Notes: generated from the letters alone by a model not told the origin. DNA of 64,000 nt from Maricaulis sp965242785 (GCA_965242785.1 CBDETA010000003.1:682001-746000), one strand, 5' to 3'; shown: positions 48,725 through 58,697, numbered from the stretch's first letter. Program-made: numbers and translations.

Positions 48725-50284
48725 ATGCGGCATCATCGATGGGGATCTGACGTGGATTTTTCCAACCAGACACGCACTTGCAATTCGGGACCGGCCAACG
48801 ACACCTCGCCGGACAACCGTCCGGTACTGTCCGACAAGGCCGCGAAAACCCGGGCTCATCTCAAGGCACAGGCGCGTGCGCCGCAGAACCGGGTCAACCG
48901 CAAGGCGCTGGGTCACGTGCTCCAGTCCGTCGACATTTTTGCCACCCTTGTCATTGCTGCCGCCGGCGCCTTCGCCGTGTCCGGCGGTCAGGTTGCTGAG
49001 GTTGCAGCCGGCGAACTCCTGCCGGTCCTGCTGTTTGCCGCACTGGCCCCCGCGCTGTTTCATGTCGGCGGGCTCTACCGTGTGGAAGCACGCAGCATTG
49101 CGGCGCTCCGCCTGGTCCGCGCCTTCATCGCGACAGGACTGGCCGGCACGGCCGTGGTCGCCCTGGCGCTGCTGACGGCACCGCGCTCGACGGACCTGAT
49201 CGCCATGTTCGCCGTCACGGGCGTGGGCGCCCTCACCTTGCTGCACGTCATCTATGCCGGCTTCATTGCCCACTGGGCCCGCGCCGGACGCCTCGCCCGC
49301 AATGTCGTTCTGGTCGGCGCAACACCCAATGCCCGCAAGCTGATCAAGGCCAATGCCGGATCAGGCAGTGTCAATGTGGTCGGCATTTTCGACGACCGTA
49401 TCTCGCGTGCGCCCCAGGATCTGGCCGGAGCGCCCTATCTGGGCACGACCAATGACCTTCTGTCCTGGCCGCTGCTGCACGAAGTCGACCGCATTATCCT
49501 GACCGTGTCACCCAAGGCCGAACAGCGCGTGCAGATGCTGCTGAACAAGCTGCGCACCCTGCCCCATTCGGTCTGCCTCCTGCTGGATCTGGACCAGTTC
49601 AATCCGGCGGAAACCTCGCTGGATGACATTGTCGGCGTTCAGGCCGCGCGCATGAATGGCGTCGAGGAACGTTTCGGCCACCTGCTGGCCAAGCGCCTGC
49701 AGGATCTGGTCATCGGCTCTGCGATGTTCGCCGTGGCCCTTCCGGTGATGGTGCTGATCGCGCTCGCGGTGAAGCTGACCAGTCCGGGCCCGGTTTTGTT
49801 CCGCCAGGTCCGCGAAGGCTTCAATGGCCGTCCGATCGAGGTGCTGAAATTCCGCACCATGCGCAATGATCCGCAACCCACTGACGGGTCGGTCCGCCAG
49901 GTCGAACTCAATGATCCGCGCGTGACCTGGATCGGTGGCTTCCTGCGCAAGACCTCGCTGGATGAGCTGCCCCAGCTGTGGAATGTGCTGAAGGGCGAGA
50001 TGTCCCTGGTCGGCCCGCGTCCGCACGCGCCCGGCATGAAAACCGGCGGCACCCGCACGGCCAATCTGGTCGCCGAATATGCCCACCGGCACCGGGTCAA
50101 GCCGGGCCTGACCGGCTGGGCGCAGGTCAATGGATCACGCGGCCCGCTGCACTCTCCGGAAAGCGCCCGCGAGCGCGTGCGCTGGGATCTGGACTATATC
50201 GCCCGCGCCAATTTCTGGTTCGATCTGTGGATCATGCTGCGCACGGGCCCGGCCCTGCTGGGCGACAAGATCAATGTCCGCTGA
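48725..50284 (+). CDS. hfsE: polyprenyl-phosphate sugar-1-phosphate transferase (HfsE/WbaP type)
   Basis: 519 residues (GTG 48752 is an alternative start). About four N-terminal transmembrane helices, a CoA-binding-like domain (VVLVGATPNARKLIKA), a fifth hydrophobic helix, then the bacterial sugar transferase domain: KLTSPGPVLFRQVREGFNGR, VLKFRTMRND, TSLDELPQLWNVLKGEMSLV, GPRPHAP, and a C-terminal KPGLTGWAQVNGSRG. It starts holdfast repeat-unit assembly on undecaprenyl phosphate. The gene name rests on family plus the hfs genes that follow. Confidence 0.87.
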   Translation: MRHHRWGSDVDFSNQTRTCNSGPANDTSPDNRPVLSDKAAKTRAHLKAQARAPQNRVNRKALGHVLQSVDIFATLVIAAAGAFAVSGGQVAEVAAGELLPVLLFAALAPALFHVGGLYRVEARSIAALRLVRAFIATGLAGTAVVALALLTAPRSTDLIAMFAVTGVGALTLLHVIYAGFIAHWARAGRLARNVVLVGATPNARKLIKANAGSGSVNVVGIFDDRISRAPQDLAGAPYLGTTNDLLSWPLLHEVDRIILTVSPKAEQRVQMLLNKLRTLPHSVCLLLDLDQFNPAETSLDDIVGVQAARMNGVEERFGHLLAKRLQDLVIGSAMFAVALPVMVLIALAVKLTSPGPVLFRQVREGFNGRPIEVLKFRTMRNDPQPTDGSVRQVELNDPRVTWIGGFLRKTSLDELPQLWNVLKGEMSLVGPRPHAPGMKTGGTRTANLVAEYAHRHRVKPGLTGWAQVNGSRGPLHSPESARERVRWDLDYIARANFWFDLWIMLRTGPALLGDKINVR

Positions 50285-50299
50285 CCGGCAGACTGCCGA

Positions 50300-51502
50300 C
50301 TAGCGCCGAAGGATCGGCCGGGGCCGCAACCGGTTTGCGGCCCAACCCTGTTCCAGAGCGTCCAGCACCGGATTGCCGGGTACCGGCGAGCGGGCTGACG
50401 GATCGGCGCCGTAGACCGGATTGAAGCGGTTTTCCTGCGCTTCATAGACCGACCAGCCGCTGTCCCAACGAAAATAGCTCCAGCTCGCCCCGGCCGCCTC
50501 GCACTGGGCGATACGCTCGGCAAGATAAGCCGAAGCGCCAGGCGACCAGCGACTGGCCCCAAACTCTCCCAGCATCCAGCGCCGTGCCGAAGGAAGCTGG
50601 AACCGGCCCTCGCCAGGCTGGAATGGCCGCCGATCGGCAGCGTCCTGATGGGTAAAATCGCGCGGCGCATAGTCATGAATGGCCAGCACGGTGCCGGATA
50701 TGCCTTCAAGCGCCAGCAGGCGCTCGAACCGGGCATTCGCATAGCCGTCCGGACTGACCAGGACGGGCGTGTCGGCATCCACGTCGCGAACGCCACGCGC
50801 CATGCGCGCAGCCAGGGCCGGCCAGTCGGCTGGCGTTCCGGCAACGATGCGGGCCAACCGGTCGGGTTCCCAGATATCCAGGTCACCGCCATCCGGTCCG
50901 GGCGCGGCGAGATTGGCATTGGGCTCTACCATCAGAAGGTAGCCCGCCACATTGTGGCGGTGGCGAAAGCGGATGGCCGTGTCGCGCCACATCGCGACCC
51001 AGGCGTCACCGGCGGCCTCGGAGCGCCAGAGATGTTCGTCCAGCAGGTGGGCCGGAAACCAGTCGCCGGCACTGTCGCGATGGAAGGTGAACTCGCTGCG
51101 CCCCGGCCCTGCCCTGAAGCCAATCACGACAAACAGGCCCGCCTGTTCGCAGCGCCGGACCAGGCTGTCCAGGGCGTCCATGATGACGGGGTCCGGTGCG
51201 TAGGGGGCCGCGACAGTGCGCGGACCGGGATGGGACAGCACGGCCAGATTGGCACCGGAGGCCGCAAGCTGGCGCAATGCGGCGTCGGAGACGGGGGCGC
51301 CCACCGGTCCGGGCCCCAGGAACTCGGGACCATCGAGGCTTGGAATGACCCGGCGCTGCGCAAGGACAGCGCCGCGCAGATGGGGGCCTGTCGTGTTGTC
51401 CCAGAGATCGATTTTCGCCTGCCCCTGCGCGTCTGCCGGGCGCGGAAGGGCAAGCGCTGTCAGCCCGCCGCAGAGAAACTGGCGGCGGTCCGGGCCGGTC
51501 AT
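50300..51502 (-). CDS. Tat-exported GH5-like glycosidase in the holdfast cluster
   Basis: 400 residues from ATG 51502 (ATGA overlap with the HfsK-like gene). Twin-arginine signal DRRQFLCGGLTALALPRPA. TIM-barrel GH5 pattern: acid/base Glu in GYLLMVEPNANLA and nucleophile Glu in RWMLGEFGASRWS; aromatic SWSYFRWDSGWSVYE near the end. Probably cleaves a beta-linked polysaccharide, perhaps trimming the holdfast polymer; this gene is not part of the described Caulobacter hfs set. Confidence 0.8.
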   Translation of the reverse strand: MTGPDRRQFLCGGLTALALPRPADAQGQAKIDLWDNTTGPHLRGAVLAQRRVIPSLDGPEFLGPGPVGAPVSDAALRQLAASGANLAVLSHPGPRTVAAPYAPDPVIMDALDSLVRRCEQAGLFVVIGFRAGPGRSEFTFHRDSAGDWFPAHLLDEHLWRSEAAGDAWVAMWRDTAIRFRHRHNVAGYLLMVEPNANLAAPGPDGGDLDIWEPDRLARIVAGTPADWPALAARMARGVRDVDADTPVLVSPDGYANARFERLLALEGISGTVLAIHDYAPRDFTHQDAADRRPFQPGEGRFQLPSARRWMLGEFGASRWSPGASAYLAERIAQCEAAGASWSYFRWDSGWSVYEAQENRFNPVYGADPSARSPVPGNPVLDALEQGWAANRLRPRPILRR

Positions 51503-52572
51503 GCGGCGTAGAAGCCGGCCAGACGGTCGAGCTTGCGCATCGCCTTGCCCGTCAGTCGCGAAAAGGCGTTGTTTTCGGCAGAAGACCGGCACAGGGCCGC
51601 CGAGCCTTCACGCAACAGGCCCATCAGCGAAGCATTGGTGTAATGCCCGCGTGAAATACCGATCTGGTAGGAGGACAATTCGCGCTTGAACTGGAAATCG
51701 CCCGGCCCGAGCTCGATACCCTCGTGACCCAGTTCCGCGCAGGTCCGCGCGGTTTCCACCAGCATGAGAAGTCCGGGGCTGATCGGGCTGAAATCCCGGT
51801 TGAAGGCCGGGAACCAGAACTGACACATCTGCTCGCTGCTCATGCCGACGTGGACGGCGACGATCTCACCCTCCACCTGCAGCGTCGAACAGACTCCGGA
51901 GAAGGCGTCGCTCTCGCGCTTGAGTACGGCTTCCAGAAGGCGGCGCGTCCAGGCAACCGAAAACACGTCGAACACGCCGGTCTGCAGGTATTGTTCCCGC
52001 TTCCAGCGGATCATGGCGTCGAGGGCTTCGGCGCGGTTGTCGGCCATGACAAAGCTGTGCTCGCCGGCCAGGTCGTCCAGCCGTTTGTAGCGGGTGCGCA
52101 CATTGCGCATGGCCTTGGCATTGGCGGCCTGCCGGGCCGCCATCCAGGCGTCGAAACCATCCGACAGATCGATGACCCAGGAGCCCTCGATCTCAAAACC
52201 GGGTTTGCGGAAGCAGGCCTGGCTGGCCAGCGCGCCATGGAACTCGAAGACCGGAATGTGTGCGGCCTTCAGCCAGCTGCACAGTTCGACCGGCTGGTCG
52301 GGTGGGCAGATCACGCCGTGCAGATCACCCAGCGGTCCGGCTAGGGGGCGGACATAGCCGAAATGACCCGTCTGAATGGGCAGGAAACCATGCAGCTGGC
52401 CCTGTTCGCGCGCGATGAGCACGCGCGTGTCACTGCGCGCCTCTTCACAGCATTCGGCAAACTCGAGACAGAAGTACGGGCTGCCCAGGGCCGGATTGGC
52501 GGCGACGAACTCGCGCCAGGCCCCGCGTTCCTCGTTTGTCAGCTCGCTCGGCTTTCTCAGCTCGACTTGCAT
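51499..52572 (-). CDS. FemAB/GNAT acyltransferase, HfsK-like
   Basis: 357 residues. Two GNAT-fold halves typical of the FemAB (Acetyltransf_6) family: ARSDTRVLIAREQGQLHGFL in the first, DAFSGVCSTLQVEGEIVAVH and ELGHEGIELGPGDFQFKREL in the second. Caulobacter HfsK, a FemAB-like protein needed for proper holdfast, has this fold; its position among hfs genes supports the same role, acylating the holdfast polymer. The gene name is not given because family members are hard to tell apart. Confidence 0.75.
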   Translation of the reverse strand: MQVELRKPSELTNEERGAWREFVAANPALGSPYFCLEFAECCEEARSDTRVLIAREQGQLHGFLPIQTGHFGYVRPLAGPLGDLHGVICPPDQPVELCSWLKAAHIPVFEFHGALASQACFRKPGFEIEGSWVIDLSDGFDAWMAARQAANAKAMRNVRTRYKRLDDLAGEHSFVMADNRAEALDAMIRWKREQYLQTGVFDVFSVAWTRRLLEAVLKRESDAFSGVCSTLQVEGEIVAVHVGMSSEQMCQFWFPAFNRDFSPISPGLLMLVETARTCAELGHEGIELGPGDFQFKRELSSYQIGISRGHYTNASLMGLLREGSAALCRSSAENNAFSRLTGKAMRKLDRLAGFYAA

Positions 52573-52732
52573 GGCGATGCGTCCCGTTCTCCCCGCTTTG
52601 GCGCCATGATTAACAGGAACGCCTTAGCATCGCGTGAACAGATCACGTCACCGTGTACCGACCCCTGTCGCAATCGCCTGGAAAGCGGCATCCAACTTGC
52701 AGGCTTCCCCCGTCAGGCGAGCGGAGCGTTTC

Positions 52733-54187
52733 ATGCTTGGACGACATCTACTGGGCTATCTGCCGGTTCAACTTTCCCAGGCGCTGGTGGGATTCGGCAG
52801 TGTGGCCGTGTTCACCCGTATCCTGGCACCGGAAGAGTATGGCCGGTACGCGCTGGTTCTGGCGGCGATGTCGCTCACCCATATCCTGGTCTTCACCTGG
52901 CTCGAGGCTGCCATTGCACGCTTTCATGCGCGCGCGGAGCATCGCGGCCGGCTGAAGGACCATCTGGCCACGGCCCTTGGCCTCTATGCCCTGGCCGGGC
53001 TGGCCGGCGGCGCCATCCTGCTGGCGCTGATCGCCTGGCTGCCGTTGGATGTGCCGCTGAAGACGGCCCTGGGCTTTGCCACGGCATCCCTTTTGGTGCG
53101 CGCGCTGATGCAGATCGGCCTGCAGACACACCGCGCCCAGGGTGATGTCGCCCGCTATTCGGCGCTGGAAGCCAGCTTCCTGCTGCTCGGTTTCATGATC
53201 GGCGTGGGCCTGATCCTGACCACGGATCTGGGAGCAGCCGGCGTGTTCGCCGGAACCGCCATCGCGGCGGCCATGATGCTGGTCTTCGACCTGCCCCTGA
53301 TGTTGCGCCGGGCCCGCGGCGGACGGCGCCAGCGCGTGCGCGCGATCAGCTTTGCCGTATACGGCCTGCCAATCAGCCTGTCGCTGATCTTCGAGCATCT
53401 CCTATCGATCGGCGACCGCTTCCTGATCGCCGGTTTTCTCGGCGAAAGTGCGGTTGGCATGTATGCCGCCGGCTACGGGCTGGCGGACCGGCTGCTGGAC
53501 ATCATCTTCATCTGGTTCGGCGCCGCGGTCTGGCCCCTGACCATCCGCGCGTTTGAACAGGACGGCCCCGAGGCCGCCCGCAAGGTGGCGGGTCAGGCTG
53601 CCGGCCTGATGGGGCTGATCGCCTTTCCCGCGGCCGCTGGCCTGGCGCTGGTCGCTGCGCCGCTGACGACGGTGCTGGTGGGTGAAGGCGTGCGCGCCGA
53701 AGCCGCGACCATTCTGCCCTGGATCGCCCTGTCCGGTCTGATGAACGGGATGATGACCTATTATTTCCACGAGGCCTTCACCCTGACCCGCCGGACCGGG
53801 GTCATGGCGCTTTTGATGAGCGGGTCCGCCCTGCTGAACCTGGCGCTCAACCTGCTGCTGATCCCGGTCTTCGGCCTGCAGGGTGCGGCGATCGCCACCG
53901 TGATCGCCTACGCGCTGGCTCTGGTGATCTGTGTCGTCATGGGACGCCGCCACTTCGTCCTGCCCCTGCCCTGGACCGACTGGATCAAGGCGGGAGCCGC
54001 CACCAGCATCATGGCCGCGGCCGTCTTCATCCTCCCTGAAGCGCCCTTTGCCTGGCTCGATCTGATCAGCAAGGCCGGTTTCGGCATCACGGTTTACGGG
54101 ATTTCAGCCCTTTGGCTGGATATTGCGGGATGCCGGCAATGGCTGCGCGATGCCCGCGCCCGTATCCGGCCAGCGGGGGCTGCGTGA
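52733..54187 (+). CDS. hfsF: Wzx-type polysaccharide flippase (HfsF)
   Basis: 484 residues from ATG 52733. Twelve to fourteen predicted transmembrane helices, starting GYLPVQLSQALVGFGSVAVF and then TRILAPEEYGRYALVLAA, the N-terminal signature of the MATE/MOP polysaccharide exporters. Ends R/A-rich. It moves lipid-linked holdfast repeat units across the inner membrane. The stop shares a base with hfsG (TGATG). Confidence 0.88.
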   Translation: MLGRHLLGYLPVQLSQALVGFGSVAVFTRILAPEEYGRYALVLAAMSLTHILVFTWLEAAIARFHARAEHRGRLKDHLATALGLYALAGLAGGAILLALIAWLPLDVPLKTALGFATASLLVRALMQIGLQTHRAQGDVARYSALEASFLLLGFMIGVGLILTTDLGAAGVFAGTAIAAAMMLVFDLPLMLRRARGGRRQRVRAISFAVYGLPISLSLIFEHLLSIGDRFLIAGFLGESAVGMYAAGYGLADRLLDIIFIWFGAAVWPLTIRAFEQDGPEAARKVAGQAAGLMGLIAFPAAAGLALVAAPLTTVLVGEGVRAEAATILPWIALSGLMNGMMTYYFHEAFTLTRRTGVMALLMSGSALLNLALNLLLIPVFGLQGAAIATVIAYALALVICVVMGRRHFVLPLPWTDWIKAGAATSIMAAAVFILPEAPFAWLDLISKAGFGITVYGISALWLDIAGCRQWLRDARARIRPAGAA

Positions 54188-55134
54188 TGAATGCGATGAT
54201 CGACAATCCGGTGCGGGAATTTGCCAATGCCGCGGCTGAGACCGCCCCGGGCATCCGACTGTCCATTCTCATACCTTTCTTCAAGGACGATCCGGCGGAT
54301 CTGCTGCGGCATCTGGGTGAGCAGGTTCCGGCGGGCGGGGATATCGAAATCCTTCTGCACGATGACGGCGAGCCCGATCCCGAGCTCAATGCCCGCATCA
54401 CCCGCATCCTGGCGGCCATGGGACAGCCGGCCCGGCTGTTGACCTCGGCGCGCAATCGCGGCCGTTCGGCCGGGCGCAACCTGCTGGCTGAACAGGCGCG
54501 CGGCGACTGGCTGATCTATCTGGATGCCGACATGGCGCCGGTGCATGGCGACTTCATCGCACAATATCGCCAACTGATGGAGCAGGATGACGCGGATGCC
54601 GTGTTCGGCGGCTATGAGACCGTGTGGCCCGAGACCGCCGAATTGCAGCTGCATGCGGCCCTGTCGCGGACCAGCGACCAGAATGATGCGGCGACACGCA
54701 ACCGGATCGGTGCGACCGCCTTCTGCGCATCGAACATCCTGGTGCGCGCCCGCGTCATGAAGGCCGTGCCCTACGACACAGGCTATACTGGCTGGGGCTG
54801 GGAGGATGTGGACTGGGCCGTAAGGGCCGCTGAACAGTTCAATCTTGGCCACGCCGACAATCCGGCCCGCCACGCCGGGCTGGAACCGGCCGACCGGTTG
54901 CTGGAGAAATTCCGCATCGGCGCGACCAATTACGCCCGCCTGCTTGAAAGAAATCCACAACTGGCAGACCTGCCAGGCACGCGCGCGGCCCGCTTCCTGT
55001 CGCGCATTCCCGGTCAGTCGGGACTGCGCGGTCTGTGGGCTGCCCTCACCCGCGCCGAGCGGCTTCCGCTGCGCTGGCGCACGCTGGCCCTGAAACTCTG
55101 GCGCGCCAGCTGGACTGCCGAGGCCATCGCATGA
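54187..55134 (+). CDS. hfsG: family 2 glycosyltransferase (HfsG)
   Basis: 315 residues. IRLSILIPFFKDDPADLLRH and ILLHDDGEPDPELN form the nucleotide-sugar fold; SARNRGRSAGRNLLAEQARG then DWLIYLDADMAP holds the DxD metal motif (about residue 120). C-terminal GWGWEDVDWAVRAA is the acceptor-side ED motif. In Caulobacter HfsG adds GlcNAc-type sugars to the lipid-linked precursor. Coupled to hfsF and hfsH. Confidence 0.85.
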   Translation: MNAMIDNPVREFANAAAETAPGIRLSILIPFFKDDPADLLRHLGEQVPAGGDIEILLHDDGEPDPELNARITRILAAMGQPARLLTSARNRGRSAGRNLLAEQARGDWLIYLDADMAPVHGDFIAQYRQLMEQDDADAVFGGYETVWPETAELQLHAALSRTSDQNDAATRNRIGATAFCASNILVRARVMKAVPYDTGYTGWGWEDVDWAVRAAEQFNLGHADNPARHAGLEPADRLLEKFRIGATNYARLLERNPQLADLPGTRAARFLSRIPGQSGLRGLWAALTRAERLPLRWRTLALKLWRASWTAEAIA

Positions 55135-55898
55135 ATGCTCCTTATATTCCCGGTTCCGGCCTGTGGGCCGGCCTGGCCCGTCGCTGGGCCCGTGTCGCAG
55201 CTCGAACTCCGCTGAAGATCGGCACCGATCACGCCATCGTCACCTTTACCTTTGACGACTTTCCCAAATCCGCCGTCACCGCCGGCGGCGGCGCGCTGGA
55301 AAAGCGCAATTGGCGCGGCACCTACTATGCCTCGGCCGGCTATGCCGGTGGACATACGCACCACGGCGCGATGTTCGATGCCGGCGATCTGCTGACCCTG
55401 GATCGCAAGGGGCACGAGATCGCCTGTCACACTTATGGTCATGTGGATGCCGCCGCGATACGCACCGCCGACCTGATCAAGGACGTGGCCCGCAATGCGC
55501 GGGCGCTGGAGGCGATGGGTCTGGAAACCCCGCTGGAGAGTTTCGCCTTTGCCTATGGCGAGGCCACGCCGGCCGCAAAATCCGCACTGCTGGAGCGGTT
55601 CTCCAATCTGCGGGGCGTGCAGGCCGGCATCAATCGCGGCACCGCCGATCTGGGCCTGCTCAAGGCGGTTCCGATCGATGGTGGCGAAGCCGGCATCGCC
55701 CGCGCCCTGGACGCCGCCCAGGCGCTGGAGGCCCATCCCGGCTGGCTGATCTATTATGCCCACGACGTGCAGGATGAGCCGACCCAGTGGGGCTGTACGC
55801 CGGAGCAGTTTGAACGCGTCTGCGAGGCCGTCGAGGCCTCGGGCGCCCGCGTGATGACGATGAAACAGGCCCTGGCGACACTGGAGGCCGAAGCATGA
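55131..55898 (+). CDS. hfsH: polysaccharide deacetylase (HfsH)
   Basis: 255 residues. NodB-like: VTFTFDDFPKSAV with the catalytic TFDD, and EIACHTYGHVDAAA supplying the metal-binding HxxxH. In Caulobacter HfsH removes acetyl groups from GlcNAc of the holdfast, giving a positively charged, adhesive, surface-retained polymer. Coupled to hfsG and the next glycosyltransferase by ATGA overlaps. Confidence 0.9.
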   Translation: MNAPYIPGSGLWAGLARRWARVAARTPLKIGTDHAIVTFTFDDFPKSAVTAGGGALEKRNWRGTYYASAGYAGGHTHHGAMFDAGDLLTLDRKGHEIACHTYGHVDAAAIRTADLIKDVARNARALEAMGLETPLESFAFAYGEATPAAKSALLERFSNLRGVQAGINRGTADLGLLKAVPIDGGEAGIARALDAAQALEAHPGWLIYYAHDVQDEPTQWGCTPEQFERVCEAVEASGARVMTMKQALATLEAEA

Positions 55899-56809
55899 GC
55901 GTTTCCGTCATCATCCCCACCTACAAACGCCCGGACGGGCTGCGCCTGGCACTGGAAAGCGTCATCGCCCAGAGCCACCAGCCCGACGAGATCCTTGTCG
56001 TCGACAATGATCCGGAAGGGTCGGCCCGCACCATGGCGGCGACCGCAAAGGCAGTGGCCCGCTGTGAGGTCGTTTACGTCCATGCCCCCGAACCGGGTGT
56101 CTCCAATGCTCGCAATGCCGGCCTCGCCGCCGCGAAGGGCCGCTTCATCGCCTTTCTCGACGATGACGAGATTGCCAGTGGTATCTGGCTGGAATCGCTG
56201 TTGCGTACGGCCGAGGAGCAATCCGCCAGCGTCGTGTTCGGTCCGCTGACCGGTCAGGCCCAGAATGCCGGCGGCCTTGCCGGAGATCTCGCCCGCCGGC
56301 TTTATTCGCGTGTCGGCCCGGACGCCGACACCATGATCCCCAAGCCCTACGGGTGCGGCAACTCCCTGGTTGACCGGGCTGCGTTTGACCTGCCCGATGC
56401 GCCCTTCGACCCGGACTGTAATGAGCTGGGCGGCGAGGATGACCGCTTCTTTGCGATGCTGGCCGAACAGGGCGCACGCTTTGCCTGGTCGGTGAAGGCG
56501 CACGGCGTCGAGACCGTCAGCCCCGAGCGCACGACCCTGCGCTATCTTCTGGCCCGCTCCTTTGCCTTCGGGCAGGGCGCCACCCAGGGTGCCCACCATG
56601 CGCGAAATCCCGCCAAGGTGCTGTTCTGGATGGCCGTCGGGCTGGCGCAGATGCTGGTCTTCGGTCCGCTGGCGGCGCTCAGCCTGCTGGCCATGCCGTC
56701 CAGGGCCGCCGAATGGCTGGACAAGACGGTGCAGGCGGCTGGCAAAGTGTTCTGGTTCGACCGCTTCAATCCACGCTTTTACGGCGTGTCCAGCCCGGTC
56801 GCCGGTTAG
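55895..56809 (+). CDS. second family 2 glycosyltransferase (holdfast cluster)
   Basis: 304 residues. SVSVIIPTYKRPDGLRLALE, ILVVDNDPEGS, APEPGVSNARNAGLAAAKGR and FIAFLDDDEIAS (DDD motif) are standard GT-A. C-terminal helices (LFWMAVGLAQMLVFGPLAAL) anchor it to the membrane. Might correspond to HfsL of Caulobacter, also a GT2, but that cannot be decided by eye. Ends 4 bases into the convergent hfsC gene. Confidence 0.82.
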   Translation: MSVSVIIPTYKRPDGLRLALESVIAQSHQPDEILVVDNDPEGSARTMAATAKAVARCEVVYVHAPEPGVSNARNAGLAAAKGRFIAFLDDDEIASGIWLESLLRTAEEQSASVVFGPLTGQAQNAGGLAGDLARRLYSRVGPDADTMIPKPYGCGNSLVDRAAFDLPDAPFDPDCNELGGEDDRFFAMLAEQGARFAWSVKAHGVETVSPERTTLRYLLARSFAFGQGATQGAHHARNPAKVLFWMAVGLAQMLVFGPLAALSLLAMPSRAAEWLDKTVQAAGKVFWFDRFNPRFYGVSSPVAG

Positions 56810-58071
56810 CTTCGGGCCCGGCGGTCAGCGAGCTTGGCGGCCGTGGCGACAAACAGGACCCAGCCCATGGAGTTCTGCTGCATCAGATTACTTTCCGACA
56901 CAGATACCACCGCGATGAGCGCGATATAGGGCAAGGCCCAATAGGCCTCCGTGCCCCGGAAGAGGCGCCCAATGGCGCGGACAGCCGCGCCGAGAAAGAC
57001 GACGGCCATCATCAGCATGCCGGGAATGCCGATCGCCAGGGCGACTTCGATCCAGCCATTGTGGGCGGTGGGCACCGGCCAGGACGTGCCGGCGCGGACC
57101 CAGTAGACCGGACCGTCCTCGACCGACCAGAAAGCCTTGTATCCATAGCCCAGCCAGGGATCTTCGGCGATTTGGCGTGACAGGATGACCCAAATATCGG
57201 TACGGCCGGTCAGGGTGGCGTCACGGCCCAGGAGTTCGAGGAATTCCAGCGGCGCGATGGCCAGGATGAGCGCGAACAAGGCCCCGCCGGTCAGGGCCAG
57301 GAACAGCATCAGGGTCGCAAAGCCGAAACCCTTGCGACACAGGGCAATCCCGATGGCACCGCCCGTGCCGAGCAGCCAGGCAAGCAAGGCCGTCTTGGAC
57401 GTCGAGAGCAGGATCAGGGCGGTACAGAGCACCGCAAGTCCCATCCAGATGAAACGGCGTTTGGGATCGAACTGGATGGCGGCATAGGCGCTGATGGCGC
57501 CCCAGCCCATCACCGCTCCCAGCGTGTTCTTCTCCCACCACAGACCCTTCCAGGCCCCGGCATGGACGTCATGGTCGATGCCCAGGGATGGTACCGCCAG
57601 CGCCATGACCACGCTCAACACGGCGAGCACGCCGAAGGTGGACGCGATCAGCAGGATGAGCTCGCGCCAGTTCCAGCGCGACGCCAGCCAAAGTCCGAAC
57701 AGGGTCGTCATGATGAGGGCGAAGGACCGGCGAAGCGTGGTGTCCGGATCAATCGACCAGACGACCGACACCAGCGTCATCATCGTGACGGCCAGGATCA
57801 GCCAGTTGCGTGTGAGCGTCGACATCATCGCGCCGGGCCGGGCCACAGCCAGAAGCAGGGTCACCGCATAGACCGGCAGCCAGATCAGCCGCAGCACGTC
57901 GGAACTTTCCGGATTGGCCGGATCGGCGAACAGCGGACCGATCAGGCCCTGCGAAAACAGGAAAAGACAGGCAATCGTGAGACCGCCCTCGATGCGGCCG
58001 GCAAAGGCCAGACCCGGGGCCCGCCGAAGCCCGGCCAGAAAGGGTGGGTCATGCACCGCAGCGAGGCTCAT
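56806..58071 (-). CDS. hfsC: Wzy-type polysaccharide polymerase / O-antigen ligase family (HfsC)
   Basis: 421 residues from ATG 58071 (ATGA with hfsB). Around ten transmembrane helices; the long periplasmic loop holds the family signature SLTGRTDIWVI-like (here TLTGRTDIWVILSRQIAEDP), GYGYKAFW and TAHNGWIEVALAIGIPG. Joins repeat units into the holdfast polymer. Order hfsA-B-C on this strand matches the export/polymerisation half of the hfs locus. Confidence 0.85.
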   Translation of the reverse strand: MSLAAVHDPPFLAGLRRAPGLAFAGRIEGGLTIACLFLFSQGLIGPLFADPANPESSDVLRLIWLPVYAVTLLLAVARPGAMMSTLTRNWLILAVTMMTLVSVVWSIDPDTTLRRSFALIMTTLFGLWLASRWNWRELILLIASTFGVLAVLSVVMALAVPSLGIDHDVHAGAWKGLWWEKNTLGAVMGWGAISAYAAIQFDPKRRFIWMGLAVLCTALILLSTSKTALLAWLLGTGGAIGIALCRKGFGFATLMLFLALTGGALFALILAIAPLEFLELLGRDATLTGRTDIWVILSRQIAEDPWLGYGYKAFWSVEDGPVYWVRAGTSWPVPTAHNGWIEVALAIGIPGMLMMAVVFLGAAVRAIGRLFRGTEAYWALPYIALIAVVSVSESNLMQQNSMGWVLFVATAAKLADRRARS

Positions 58072-58697
58072 GCCGCGCTCCGCTGCTGTCCCGTCCGGTT
58101 GAGAATGAGACCAGCGACAATGCCGCCGCGAGCTTCGATGGCCTGGCGGCGGGCCTGGATGCCGTCGACACGCGACATGCGGGCATCGGCGACCAGGATG
58201 ACGCCGTCCATGTCGGCGACCATGGCCAGGGGTGCCCGGCTGCCGCCCGGGGCATCGATGATGGCCAGATCGACCGATTGCCGGACGGCCTGCCAATAGT
58301 CCGGGGCGGCGCGCAATCCGACCTGTTCGACAGCGCCACTGCGCGCCTGCAACTGGGTCACGAACAGGTTGGAGACCGCGCTTTCGCGAGCGATGATCCG
58401 GGCCGGCTGGCCGCCGGACTGAATCGACCAGAAGGGATCGCGCCCGAAACCGGCATCAAAGGCCTGTCCGCGAACGCGGGCCGCCTCGCTTTGCGGATTG
58501 CCGGCAAATTCAAGATCATAAAGCCAGACGCCGCGGCTTGAGCGTTTCGCCGCCAGGCGAGCCAGTTCTCGGGCGACGGTGGACGCCCCGGCCCCGCGGC
58601 TCGCCCCCATCACCATGAGCGCACGGCCTTCACCGCCCGGACGGGCGATCGGTTCAAGCTGATCGATCAGCTGGGAAAGGTCGGCAGTCAGATTCAT
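58068..58697 (-). CDS. hfsB: HfsB-like P-loop protein (Wzc/CpsD kinase relative, degenerate)
   Basis: 209 residues. MVMGASRGAGASTVARELAR is where BY-kinases have the Walker A GxxxGxGKST; the Lys is missing (GAGAST). Walker B-like LAIIDAPGG and VADMDGVILVADAR remain. Partner of the chain-length protein hfsA, with which it would control polymer length. With the Lys gone, ATP use is doubtful. No Tyr-rich tail. Confidence 0.78.
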   Translation of the reverse strand: MNLTADLSQLIDQLEPIARPGGEGRALMVMGASRGAGASTVARELARLAAKRSSRGVWLYDLEFAGNPQSEAARVRGQAFDAGFGRDPFWSIQSGGQPARIIARESAVSNLFVTQLQARSGAVEQVGLRAAPDYWQAVRQSVDLAIIDAPGGSRAPLAMVADMDGVILVADARMSRVDGIQARRQAIEARGGIVAGLILNRTGQQRSAA

